A DNA stretch of 7,365 nt from Myxococcales bacterium (GTDB lineage Bacteria > Myxococcota > Polyangia > Fen-1088): positions 223-7,587 of the forward strand of contig PMJE01000475.1 in the NCBI GenBank assembly GCA_003157315.1. Direction: 5' to 3'. Shown one piece after another: positions 1 through 6,845 of the stretch. Both the position numbers and the translations under genes were made by a program. Positions within the stretch are counted from its first letter, which is position 1, and each line of letters starts with the position of its first letter. The notes beneath the pieces were generated by a model that saw only the letters and a program-made list of their open reading frames with translations, did no database searches and had not been told where the DNA came from.

Positions 1-1
1 C

Positions 2-1807
2 TTTCGTCAACTGCGGACCTTGCTTCATCTCGTGGATGCGGAATTCGGCGCCACCGACGAGCCGTCGATTCCCGTGCGCAGCCGTTGCACGCACACTTTC
101 CGCGTGCTGTGTGAGCGGGTGCGCGGCGACACGGTGACCCCCCTGCGCCGGCTGACCTGTGCAACCCTGGCCCGTGCTGCGGACGCGGTGGTGCGCGAGC
201 AGGTGCACGAGCTGTCCGATGCTTTCATTGCCGTGTGCTGGAGCGTGCAGAGCGCCTTTGACCTGCGCTGTCTGGCTGAGGCGTGCAGGGCACCGGAGTT
301 CAGGGAGCTGTTCGCGGCGATGGCCGAAGTGGCACTCCTGGTGGGGGAGCGCAGCGGCCGCCACGCGGACGAGCAGGCTCTGGTGGAGAGCCTGCGTGGG
401 GTCGCGGAGGCATTGCCGCCGGGCAGTTCAGCGCGGGTCGAGGGTCTGCGCCGTAGTCTGCTCGGCATCACGCGCGCGCTTGAAGCCTTTGCCGAGGCAC
501 AGTGTGTTTCCGACTTGCGTCGTGGCGATGACGGCACCGCGATCGACCGGCTGGCCGGCGCCATCACCTACGCCGCTCGCCTCATCGCCGGCGCCACCCG
601 GCGTACCGGTCTGCGCGAGGGCTTCTTCCCCTCGTCATCGACGCGTGGCTTGCGCAAGCTGGATGCCTGGGTTGAACGCGCCTTGCTGGAGAAGGACGAG
701 GGCATGGAGGCTGCTACTACCGTGGCAGCCGAGGCCGTGCGCCAGGATCTGCCACCACTCTTCGCCGAAGTGGTCGGCCGCGTGCTCCTGCGCATTGGAC
801 GCCTGCCCCGCGACTTGTCGGCCTCGGGCGAGATAGCCCGGGTGGTGCGGGTAGGGCGCCAGCTCCCACTCCCGCCCTGGCTGCCGCCTAGCCGCACTCT
901 CGGTGGTTTCTACGTCCTGCGGCCTATCGGTACGGGCGCCGGCGGATCGGTTTTCGTCGCCCGCCGGGCCGAGGAACGCCACGAAGAATCTGCGGAGACG
1001 TTCGCGCTCAAGGTACCCGCCTACAACGGCGCTGTGGCTCACACCCTGTCCGAAGAGGAGTTCCTGCGTCTTTTCCGCGAAGAGGCAGGCGCGCTTCTCA
1101 CCTTGCCCGGTCACAAGAATCTGGCCGGGTTCGTCACCTTTGATGCCGGCGCCAAGCCCAAGCCCATCCTGGTGATGGAGCTGGTGCAGGGACCCACGCT
1201 GGAACGTCTGCTCGACAAGCGAGCCATGTCCATGCCCATTGCCTTGGATATTCTCGACGGATTGGCGGCTGGTCTAGAGGCGATGCATGGCGCGGGCATT
1301 GGCCACCTGGATGTGAAACCGTCCAATGTGATCTTGCGCTACCCGGACGAGATCGGCACACAGACACGCAGCCGGAAAGCCCCCAGCATCGTGCCCGTGC
1401 TAGTGGACTTCGGATTGGCTGGTCGCAAAGTGCGTCCCGGCTGCGGCAGTCCCTACTATGGAGCGCCCGAGGTTTGGGACATCGCGAGCTTTGGCGATCG
1501 CACGGACCCACGGGCAACCGACATGTACTCATTTTCCTGTCTGGCCTACGAAATGCTGACCGGCACCACCCTCTTCAGTGGGGACGCATTGCCCGCGATC
1601 ATTGCTGCGCACCTGATTCACGAGGAAGGCCCCGAGTCGCTGCTCTGGCTGCACAAACACAGTCAGGCGGCAGCCCTTGCCGACCTTCTGGCCATGGGCT
1701 TGCGCCGCAATCCGCGCAAGCGCATCGGACTGTCGGATTTTCGGATCGCACTCAGCGACATGGGACATGCTCGCCTGCGCGGCTTGAGCTGGCCGCTGCG
1801 GAACTAA
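2..1807 (+). CDS. Ser/Thr protein kinase, non-RD type, with helical N-terminal region (5' partial)
   Basis: Eukaryotic-like Ser/Thr kinase that would phosphorylate protein substrates using ATP; substrates are unknown. Numbering from the TTG at 20: residues 1-290 are helix-rich and match no domain I recognise. The kinase domain spans about 298-585. It has a glycine loop GTGAGGSV at 304-311, ATP-binding K331 in FALKVP, a likely alpha-C glutamate E355, a catalytic loop HLDVKPSN at 429-436 (D431, K433, N436), DFG at 463-465, APE at 482-484 and DMYSF at 501-505. Leucine replaces the HRD arginine, so it is a non-RD kinase, probably not controlled by activation-loop phosphorylation. No transmembrane segment or C-terminal sensor follows, so it is probably cytoplasmic. 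The frame stays open from base 2 upstream of the TTG and no Shine-Dalgarno is visible, so the true start is probably outside the window. The LPPWLPPSRTLGGFYVLRPI entry into the domain resembles kinases abundant in Polyangiales-type myxobacteria, from memory. The stop TAA is 8 nt from the stop of the converging gene. Confidence 0.93.
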   Translation, partial: FRQLRTLLHLVDAEFGATDEPSIPVRSRCTHTFRVLCERVRGDTVTPLRRLTCATLARAADAVVREQVHELSDAFIAVCWSVQSAFDLRCLAEACRAPEFRELFAAMAEVALLVGERSGRHADEQALVESLRGVAEALPPGSSARVEGLRRSLLGITRALEAFAEAQCVSDLRRGDDGTAIDRLAGAITYAARLIAGATRRTGLREGFFPSSSTRGLRKLDAWVERALLEKDEGMEAATTVAAEAVRQDLPPLFAEVVGRVLLRIGRLPRDLSASGEIARVVRVGRQLPLPPWLPPSRTLGGFYVLRPIGTGAGGSVFVARRAEERHEESAETFALKVPAYNGAVAHTLSEEEFLRLFREEAGALLTLPGHKNLAGFVTFDAGAKPKPILVMELVQGPTLERLLDKRAMSMPIALDILDGLAAGLEAMHGAGIGHLDVKPSNVILRYPDEIGTQTRSRKAPSIVPVLVDFGLAGRKVRPGCGSPYYGAPEVWDIASFGDRTDPRATDMYSFSCLAYEMLTGTTLFSGDALPAIIAAHLIHEEGPESLLWLHKHSQAAALADLLAMGLRRNPRKRIGLSDFRIALSDMGHARLRGLSWPLRN

Positions 1808-1815
1808 GTTCCCAT

Positions 1816-2535
1816 CTAACCAGAAATATCTTTCGACAACGCCAATACGCGACTGACTACGGCACGCGTGCCCGCACACTTGGGAACGAAGTCATCGGCG
1901 CCCGTGGCATGCAAGCAGCTCTGCAGCTCAGTGTCCGAACGCGCGGAAACCAGAACGATCCCGATTCGCCGGCCCTGCATGGCGGCGCGAAAGCGGTCGC
2001 ACAGTTCGGACACATCAAAAGCGGGCATGTGCACGTCAGTCACCAGGATGCTCGGTCCGAAGCTTGCGCACAGATCAAGCACCTCGCCGAGTGCGGTGGC
2101 GGTGCGAACCTCGAATCCGTTGCGCGCGAACACGTGCGAAAGAGCCTGCGCGGCAAATGGGCTGGTGTCGACCACAAGCACGCGGCAAGCATGACCTTCG
2201 ATACCCTGCTCTAGCCCAGCTTGTTTGGTCCAACGTGCCTCCTCAGAGTCCAGCCCTTCGCGCATGGCGCGGACGGCCGCCGCGCACGCAATCCGAGCCT
2301 CAGCCGTATCTTGAGCCCCCAGACGTCGTGCCGCTGACTCTGCCTCCCGGGCCAATTGCGCAATCTGGGGCAGGTCCAGCATCGCGGCCTCGCCCCAAAT
2401 CAGGTGGATGTCCATGCCCAGCGCCCTGCCGTCCGCGTGCTCCGGGGAATCAATGACCTTCTGCGCTCTTTCGAGTCTCCTCTTGGATGAGGCAATGAAC
2501 CTAGCGAGAAACTCCTTGTTTGCGCTGGTCGACAT
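1816..2535 (-). CDS. Hpt domain-receiver domain phosphorelay protein
   Basis: Predicted cytoplasmic two-component phosphorelay protein with an N-terminal histidine-phosphotransfer domain and a C-terminal CheY-like receiver. It has no DNA-binding or enzymatic output domain. Numbering from the upstream GTG at 2574 (subtract 13 for the ATG used here): the Hpt helix has H57 in HLIWGEAAMLD, where the usual HxLKG lysine is W60. The receiver spans about 130-248, with acidic-pocket D136, phospho-acceptor D180 in ILVTDVHMP, S210 and K232. The second pocket acid of the usual DD pair is T137, so Mg2+ binding may be altered. I prefer ATG 2535 (239 aa). It has a GGAG 12 nt upstream, a rather long spacing, whereas GTG 2574 (252 aa) has no visible Shine-Dalgarno. 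It converges on the kinase gene and diverges from the amidohydrolase gene. No cognate histidine kinase is in view, so its partner is unknown. The domain calls are firm; the pathway is not inferable. Confidence 0.88.
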   Translation of the reverse strand: MSTSANKEFLARFIASSKRRLERAQKVIDSPEHADGRALGMDIHLIWGEAAMLDLPQIAQLAREAESAARRLGAQDTAEARIACAAAVRAMREGLDSEEARWTKQAGLEQGIEGHACRVLVVDTSPFAAQALSHVFARNGFEVRTATALGEVLDLCASFGPSILVTDVHMPAFDVSELCDRFRAAMQGRRIGIVLVSARSDTELQSCLHATGADDFVPKCAGTRAVVSRVLALSKDISG

Positions 2536-2797
2536 TGAATCCGTGATCTCCAATACCAAGCAAATGTCATGCACAACTTGGCATTCAGCGATATCGAGCG
2601 GTTAGAACAGAATGCGCGCACTGTGGCATGGAAAAAATGGTCGAAAAATGGCAACTTCCGAACTCAAGTATCCGGGCGGCCGGCGCGGGACGGCTGCTAG
2701 CTCGCTGCGCAATGTCAATTATGTGACGCTCTTTTCGCCAAGCACCGGCACAAATTTGACACCCCTGCAGGGGTGACTCGGAATCGAGGGAGCTGCC
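2536..2797. other. Divergent intergenic region
   Basis: This holds the 5' sides of two divergent genes. Visible elements are an imperfect tandem repeat (GAAAAAATGG at 2631-2640 and GAAAAATGG at 2643-2651), a GTCA-N6-TGAC inverted repeat at 2714-2727, and the 16-bp palindrome at 2760-2775. A perfect TTGACA lies at 2756-2761, but the hexamer 17 nt downstream (CGGAAT) is a poor -10 and sits next to the ribosome binding site. No promoter can be called firmly on either strand, and no small gene is apparent. Confidence 0.5.
2760..2775. promoter_or_regulatory. Perfect 16-bp palindrome upstream of the amidohydrolase gene
   Basis: CACCCCTGCAGGGGTG is its own reverse complement over all 16 bases. It ends 22 nt before the ATG at 2798 and 10 nt before the GAGGGAG ribosome binding site (2786-2792). 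As DNA it could be an operator for a dimeric repressor. As RNA it could form a six-pair G-C-rich stem with a TGCA loop in the leader. The sequence itself is certain; the function is inferred. Confidence 0.45.
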
Positions 2798-3613
2798 ATG
2801 AACGACACAGACCCGAACCGAATCATCGATTTTCACGCGCACGCCTTCCCAGACGGCCTGGCCGAGCGGGCCATCGCGCACCTGGAGAAAGAGGGCAGCG
2901 CAAAGGCTTTTCTCGACGGGAAGGTTTCCTCCCTGCTGGCTTCCATGGACAGTTCAGGCATCGGGTGTGCGGTGGTGTGCTCCATCGCGACCAAGCCGGA
3001 CCAGTTCGCACCCATCCTCAACTGGTCCCGCCAGATCGCCTCGCACAGGATTGTCCCGCTTCCCTCGATTCACCCCAAGGGACCGGATCCGGTGGGCAAG
3101 GCGCAGTTGGTGGCGCAAGCGGGTCTGCGAGGCATCAAGCTGCACCCCTACTACCAGGACTTCGAACTCGACGACCCGGCACTTTTCCACTTCTTCCGCG
3201 TGCTGGAGCAGATGGGCTTGCTGGTCGTCTGTCACACTGGGTTTGACTTCGCTTTTCCCCGCGATCGCAAGGCCGATCCGCTGCGCATCGTCCGTCTGCT
3301 CGACAAGGTTCCCAGCCTGAAATTCGTGGCGACGCACATCGGTGCCTGGGAGGACTGGGACGAGGTCGAGCGCCACCTCCTCGGCAAGCCAGTCTACATG
3401 GAGATCTCCATGTCCTTGGAACTTCTCGGCCCTACGCGCGGGCGGGAGTTCCTCACAGCACACCCGGCGGACCGCATCCTATTTGGCACCGACTCGCCTT
3501 GGACCAGCCAGGCCGAAACCCTCCGCCTGGCTCGAGCGCTGGGTTTAGGGCCGGAACGCGAGCGCCGTCTCCTCTGGGAGAACGCACTGGCTCTGCTCGG
3601 TTCGCAGCCATAG
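2798..3613 (+). CDS. Amidohydrolase family TIM-barrel metal-dependent hydrolase (Amidohydro_2-like)
   Basis: Soluble 271-aa protein of the amidohydrolase superfamily, closest by motif to the Amidohydro_2 group, which includes ACMSD-like decarboxylases and lactone or amide hydrolases. Metal-site motifs appear in order along a TIM barrel: HxH at H13/H15 in IIDFHAHAFP, IHP around H92, KLHP at K114-H116, CHTG with H146, THIG with H180, and FGTDSPW with D232. This is a complete set for a mono- or binuclear metal centre, and the length is typical, so the enzyme is probably active. There is no signal peptide. The ATG at 2798 follows a strong GAGGGAG Shine-Dalgarno with 5-nt spacing, which fixes the start. 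The substrate cannot be read from the sequence and the neighbours do not point to a catabolic pathway. The next gene on the same strand starts 150 nt downstream and may have its own promoter, so co-transcription is possible but not shown. Confidence 0.92.
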   Translation: MNDTDPNRIIDFHAHAFPDGLAERAIAHLEKEGSAKAFLDGKVSSLLASMDSSGIGCAVVCSIATKPDQFAPILNWSRQIASHRIVPLPSIHPKGPDPVGKAQLVAQAGLRGIKLHPYYQDFELDDPALFHFFRVLEQMGLLVVCHTGFDFAFPRDRKADPLRIVRLLDKVPSLKFVATHIGAWEDWDEVERHLLGKPVYMEISMSLELLGPTRGREFLTAHPADRILFGTDSPWTSQAETLRLARALGLGPERERRLLWENALALLGSQP

Positions 3614-3677
3614 CAAACCTGGGCGGCGGTACAGACTGCTGGAATCCCCCATCCTATCTTGCCATAATGCGGGCCGC

Positions 3678-3690
3678 GACAGCCGCTGTC
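3678..3690. promoter_or_regulatory. Perfect 6-1-6 inverted repeat upstream of the lipoprotein gene
   Basis: GACAGC-C-GCTGTC lies between the amidohydrolase stop (3613) and the lipoprotein start (3764). It sits just downstream of a CATAAT hexamer at 3663-3668 that could be a -10 box, although no good -35 is seen at the expected distance. A second -10-like hexamer, TATATT, is at 3740-3745. The position would suit an operator. There is no T-run after it, so it is not a terminator. Confidence 0.3.
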
Positions 3691-3753
3691 AGGGGTGATA
3701 GAAGACGATCGAGATGGTCCCCTTGCAGCGGATGGGGGGTATATTCAGCCATT

Positions 3754-3757
3754 GGAG
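3754..3757 (+). promoter_or_regulatory. Shine-Dalgarno that fixes the lipoprotein GTG start
   Basis: GGAG is 6 nt upstream of GTG 3764. The codon after it begins a short basic and hydrophobic leader ending in a lipobox, so translation should start here. The in-frame ATG at 3695 would add 23 charged residues in front of the signal peptide and is unlikely. Confidence 0.75.
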
Positions 3758-3763
3758 ATCACC

Positions 3764-4453
3764 GTGAACTCAACCGTCAAACTCGTTCTGGTGTCCGGAC
3801 TAGTCCTGACCACGTTGGCCGGCTGTGCTTCCAGTCCACCCCCACCACCGGCGCCGGCACCGGTCTATGCTCCGCCGCCTCCGCCCCCACCGCCCCCACC
3901 GCCAGCCAAGAAGGTGAAGCTCGTCCTGCTGCCAGCCGAGAAGTTTCTGCTGCCAAATGCGGCCAAGGCACTCAACGAGAAGCTGGCCAAGGCATTGGTG
4001 CCTGGTGTGGACGAGCGAACAGTCGCCGCGATCAGCATGGAGACGGCGCAGGGGCAGGCTGAGTGTGCCAAGGCCGATGATGCGTGCTACGGCAAGGTGG
4101 CCAAGTTGTTGGGTGGCGACCGTCTGCTGTGGGCTGAGATGGAGCGTGCCGGTAAGGGCAAGAAGAAGGGGCCGGTCAAGATCCTCGTCCTGCTCTTCGA
4201 CGCTGAGAAGGGCACGCTAGTCGGTCGCGCCGAAGAGCACCTCAGGAGCGATGTGGTCGACGACTCGCTGGATCGGCTGATCGACAAGGCTCTCTCCAAT
4301 AGCGAGCCGACCGCGCCGCCACCACCGCCACCGCCATCAAGGCCACCAGAGCGCCACGCGATTGCGCCTGAAAGGCACCGTACAACAGCACGCATACCGG
4401 CAAGATCACCAGAACAAAGTTCCAGAACGTCTTTTTCGGACGCCAGAAGATGA
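3764..4453 (+). CDS. Proline-rich outer-membrane lipoprotein, C-terminus replaced at a junction
   Basis: Predicted lipoprotein with a type II signal peptide: K6, a hydrophobic core over residues 7-19, and lipobox TLAGC with acylated C21. Ala-Ser follow, so an outer-membrane rather than inner-membrane location is expected. A proline linker fills 25-47, including 11 consecutive prolines. A soluble alpha/beta domain follows at about 50-177, starting KVKLVLLPAEKF and containing ECAKADDACYGKVAKLLGGDRLLWAEM. That C...C-GKxLGxDRLL pattern resembles the periplasmic domain of myxobacterial lipoproteins that often carry C-terminal repeats or anchors; the exact function is unknown. After SNSEPTA (178-184) comes a second proline run at 185-191. 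The remaining 38 residues are Arg/Ser/Thr-rich and are the antisense reading of the O-antigen ligase gene. The native protein therefore probably ended or continued differently, and this tail is likely an artefact of the junction near 4316-4336. The first ~185 residues are well supported, the tail is not. Confidence 0.75.
   Translation: MNSTVKLVLVSGLVLTTLAGCASSPPPPPAPAPVYAPPPPPPPPPPPAKKVKLVLLPAEKFLLPNAAKALNEKLAKALVPGVDERTVAAISMETAQGQAECAKADDACYGKVAKLLGGDRLLWAEMERAGKGKKKGPVKILVLLFDAEKGTLVGRAEEHLRSDVVDDSLDRLIDKALSNSEPTAPPPPPPPSRPPERHAIAPERHRTTARIPARSPEQSSRTSFSDARR
3836..3904 (+). repeat. Proline-codon low-complexity tract
   Basis: CCN-rich stretch encoding a 23-residue Pro/Ala linker, residues 25-47 of the lipoprotein, directly after the acylated cysteine. 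It probably spans the periplasm or peptidoglycan as a stiff extended spacer. The shorter CCN tract at 4316-4336 in the same gene has similar sequence and coincides with the junction described below. Confidence 0.8.
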
Positions 4454-5042
4454 ACATCAACGGAACCACGCAAACAAGCAACTGGCCAAAGTCATTCGGG
4501 TCGTTGATGAGTCCTAATCCTCTCAGCCGGTAAAACGACTCCCCCGCGTCGTTGTTCATCACAAGAACATAAGGGTGCTCGATGTTCCACTGATTCTCAT
4601 CGATGCCCTCCGTGGCTCCTGGCTGAGAAGGGCCGCTTTTTAATACCCCATAACGCAGATCGATGTATCCGTGCGCAATCACATACAGGCAAACAAACAA
4701 CAGAATAAGTACAATTCCCTGTAACTTCTTCTTCGAGTTGCAATGCAGGCACACTAGAAAATATGCAATTGCACAGGGAGTTATTGCCGAAAAAGCCTTT
4801 ATGGCTCCTCCGCCCCAGCGCATTCCGATTAGCACCGACATAAATCCTGCAACAAACAACCCTATCGAGGCCAGAGACTGCGGGGTTTTGAAAATGAGTG
4901 ATTTCTTCAGCGCAGGCAAAGAGACAAGACAAACCAGAGCCGCAAGAATCAGTTCAATGCGAGCGACAGCCAGCGGCCCGAATAATACGCTCGGCGTGAG
5001 GTAGTACGTTACGAAATAAAGAATGCTAAAAATAAATCCCAT
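4242..5042 (-). CDS. O-antigen ligase/polymerase (Wzy/WaaL-like) membrane protein, C-terminally truncated
   Basis: Inner-membrane protein of the O-antigen ligase/polymerase superfamily, which joins lipid-linked glycan units or attaches glycan to an acceptor on the periplasmic side. Hydrophobic segments lie at about 3-20, 29-48, 57-73, 80-97, 105-125, 186-199, 205-224 and 229-245. The loop between the fifth and sixth contains RGLGLINDPNDFGQ (174-187), and AQSRGALVALM follows at 226-236. This DPN...SRG pairing is typical of the family. Members usually exceed 400 aa, so about 180 C-terminal residues are missing, including the later helices and part of the large periplasmic loop. From about residue 240 (ARSARYWREP...) the sequence is antisense lipoprotein DNA, so the true gene part ends near 4325. 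ATG 5042 is the first usable start in this frame; no Shine-Dalgarno is visible. The product is probably non-functional if the junction is real. Ligase and polymerase cannot be told apart here. Confidence 0.8.
   Translation of the reverse strand: MGFIFSILYFVTYYLTPSVLFGPLAVARIELILAALVCLVSLPALKKSLIFKTPQSLASIGLFVAGFMSVLIGMRWGGGAIKAFSAITPCAIAYFLVCLHCNSKKKLQGIVLILLFVCLYVIAHGYIDLRYGVLKSGPSQPGATEGIDENQWNIEHPYVLVMNNDAGESFYRLRGLGLINDPNDFGQLLVCVVPLMFIFWRPKKTFWNFVLVILPVCVLLYGAFQAQSRGALVALMAVAVVAARSARYWREPCRSADPASRRPHRS
4316..4336. other. Probable rearrangement or assembly junction in a CCN repeat
   Basis: Two unrelated genes on opposite strands lose their natural 3' ends within about 30 bases of this seven-codon proline repeat. 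The lipoprotein coming from the left becomes antisense to the ligase. The ligase coming from the right runs into the antisense of the lipoprotein and reads 44 more bases-rich codons (ARSARYWREP...) before a chance TGA. GC content drops from about 65% to about 40% across the same point. The tri- and hexanucleotide repeat would provide microhomology for recombination or for a mis-join during assembly. The exact breakpoint is unresolved and lies roughly within 4300-4345. Confidence 0.65.
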
Positions 5043-5219
5043 TGCGCGGTTGGCTGAGCAACAGTGCTCACTTGAGCAGAATACTCCTGACGGCTTTACT
5101 CATCCAGAAAAATATGTGGCCCAAATTAACGAAGACAGCTAGTCAAAACGTTTCAATCGACAACGCAACTTTCCCGGTGCCGATCACCACGGCAACTTCC
5201 TGTTTCTGAAAATTGCGAT
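5043..5219. other. AT-rich spacer between divergent polysaccharide genes
   Basis: This 177-nt gap separates the 5' ends of the ligase gene (-) and the glycosyltransferase gene (+). A TATGAT hexamer at 5219-5224 resembles a -10 box but overlaps the annotated start of the right-hand gene and lacks a matching -35. A TGCCG-N7-CGGCA inverted repeat lies at about 5178-5194. On the minus strand a 12-codon frame (5103-5068) has no protein-like features. No promoter is assigned. Confidence 0.4.
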
Positions 5220-6845
5220 ATGATTAAGATAGATCAGCAAAGCAATATGGATATTTCACTTCCGTTCAACCCACAGCAATATCGCCATGATACCGCGGGC
5301 GTAACGCCTTCCAACATTCATTTCGCGAAGCGTATTTACGCATTACTCGTCGTCCTTGTCGTTGTAAGCCTCCCTTACTTACGCATGACGAATGCCTATT
5401 TCCTCGGTTATGACGATTTCAAGGAAGTCCACAGGGCGGCTTTCGAAGATACTCCGCAGCCCGCGAGAATATTTACAACCGGGCACTTCGGGCAAGCCAA
5501 ATATCGGCCGTTGAACCGCGCCATTAACTTTATTTCTTATCGTTTTGGTTGCGGAAATCCCCTGGACTTCAGAGCTAGAAACCTCTTCTTTCACCTGTTG
5601 AACTGCTCCGTATTATTCAGCATTGGCATGCTTCTCTTCGATTCGATCTTCATAAGTGCGCTCGGGGCTGTTTTATTTGGATTGAATCCATTAGTCCATC
5701 AGGCAGTTGCCGGCGCTGTAATGACGAACACGGCAGCGGCTTCAATGGCGCTGTTTGCGGTCTTTCTAGGCATATTGTCCTGCCGGGAAACTAAGCATGA
5801 ACTCCGATGGCTCGTGCTGGCGATAACTGCCGCATGGATCGGTGTTCTTATCTACGAATCGGATGTAGCCGTCCTCGGAATTATATTCTTATACTTCGCG
5901 CTGAACTCTTCGTTCTTGTATTACTTGCGAACCTGGAAGTTATGGGTGTGGGCGTATTTACTGCTTTCCACGTTAGTAATAGCTTCGATGTTTTGGATGC
6001 GCGCAATGATAATAATTGGAGCGCAACAACCCGTTGCCTCGCTTGCTGCAATTGCAAAGAACGCAGCAATGTACAGCCTTGCTCTCCTGCTTCCCGTTGA
6101 CCCGTTGCTTGCCAACCAATGGCTCGGTACGCCGCTTGTCTCTGAAGTTCATCTCGATAATACGATTATAATAATTGCTACCTGTAGTGTGTGCCTCATT
6201 GCTGCCGTCATATTCGTCTATCGACGCCCGATTAGAAGGTATCTCTCTTCTTTGCGCTTGATGCCCTGTGCATTCCTTTTGGGTGCGGCTTGTTTATCTC
6301 TTCTTCCGTTGCTGGTGTTTAACGATCATCCCTCTGAAACCTATTTGTACTTGCCCACGACGTTTGCCATGTTGTTATTGGCTTACCTTTTCTCGAATTT
6401 GCGGCGTTTTAATCCCACAGCTTCTTACGTGGTGATAGCCTTGCTGCTTACATCGTTTAGTGGCGCCACATGGGGACGCAGCCAACGCGTAGTTTGCTCC
6501 GCCGCTATCGCGCATCGCATTCTATCTGAGCTGCCAACCAATAAGTGGAAGCAAGGTGAATGGCGCATTCGGCTGGCTAACGTTTCGGGGATGACACTCC
6601 CGCATCGTTACGGACTTTACACCTACCGCGGATTGGACACGATCGGCACTGGAGATGGCATCGGATCCATCCAGTGCGCTCTGCAGCTTCAAACCGGCAA
6701 TGAGCGTGGTGTTGTTGTCGATGTGCTATCGGCAGCACAGATGCCACAAATATGTACTCCCGCCTCGGCTATAAAAGAGCCGTGTTACTGGGTGTACCCC
6801 AACGGACGCGTGGAACAATTCCTGGGTGTATTAAGGGCGGAGTAG
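5220..6845 (+). CDS. GT-C fold membrane glycosyltransferase, TMTC/O-mannosyltransferase-like
   Basis: Multi-spanning inner-membrane protein (541 aa) that probably transfers a sugar from a polyprenyl-phosphate donor on the periplasmic side, as GT-C enzymes do. After a 35-residue polar head there is TM1 (about 38-55). A first loop with the GT-C acidic pair GYDD (D65/D66) and KYRPLNR (94-100) follows, then about ten more hydrophobic segments (near 120-140, 142-160, 170-187, 196-213, 215-235, 242-260, 272-292, 313-334, 347-367, 374-392, 400-415). The FFHLLN...GLNPLVHQAVAG stretch (123-165) and HPSETYLYLP (370-379) correspond to the TMTC/DUF1736 family patterns HLxN...HPxHxEAV and ERYLYLP. The last 125 residues are soluble, and no TPR repeats are seen, unlike TMTC proteins. 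ATG 5220 has no clear Shine-Dalgarno; ATG 5247 is an alternative. Codon use is AT-rich compared with the left half of the window. Divergence from an O-antigen ligase-like gene fits a glycan locus. Sugar and acceptor are unknown. Confidence 0.75.
   Translation: MIKIDQQSNMDISLPFNPQQYRHDTAGVTPSNIHFAKRIYALLVVLVVVSLPYLRMTNAYFLGYDDFKEVHRAAFEDTPQPARIFTTGHFGQAKYRPLNRAINFISYRFGCGNPLDFRARNLFFHLLNCSVLFSIGMLLFDSIFISALGAVLFGLNPLVHQAVAGAVMTNTAAASMALFAVFLGILSCRETKHELRWLVLAITAAWIGVLIYESDVAVLGIIFLYFALNSSFLYYLRTWKLWVWAYLLLSTLVIASMFWMRAMIIIGAQQPVASLAAIAKNAAMYSLALLLPVDPLLANQWLGTPLVSEVHLDNTIIIIATCSVCLIAAVIFVYRRPIRRYLSSLRLMPCAFLLGAACLSLLPLLVFNDHPSETYLYLPTTFAMLLLAYLFSNLRRFNPTASYVVIALLLTSFSGATWGRSQRVVCSAAIAHRILSELPTNKWKQGEWRIRLANVSGMTLPHRYGLYTYRGLDTIGTGDGIGSIQCALQLQTGNERGVVVDVLSAAQMPQICTPASAIKEPCYWVYPNGRVEQFLGVLRAE

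Noticed and set aside
1474..2214. 246-codon plus-strand frame across the kinase end and the Hpt-receiver gene
   Set aside because: It overlaps two well-supported genes and its translation has no domain; it is a shadow frame of GC-rich coding DNA.
2536..2574. GTG start for the Hpt-receiver protein
   Set aside because: No Shine-Dalgarno upstream of the GTG; ATG 2535 has a GGAG, although at 12-nt spacing. The choice is not certain.
2756..2784. Sigma-70 promoter with TTGACA at 2756-2761
   Set aside because: The hexamer at the correct spacing is CGGAAT and it would place the transcript start on or after the ribosome binding site.
3695..3763. Upstream ATG extension of the lipoprotein
   Set aside because: It would place 23 charged residues before a clear lipoprotein signal peptide; GTG 3764 has a correctly spaced GGAG.
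3836..4336. CCN tracts as a CRISPR array or minisatellite
   Set aside because: They are proline codons within one reading frame, with no regular repeat-spacer pattern.
5068..5103. 12-codon minus-strand frame MSKAVRSILLK as a leader peptide of the ligase gene
   Set aside because: It stops 26 nt before the ligase ATG, shows no attenuator-type hairpin, and such short frames are common by chance.
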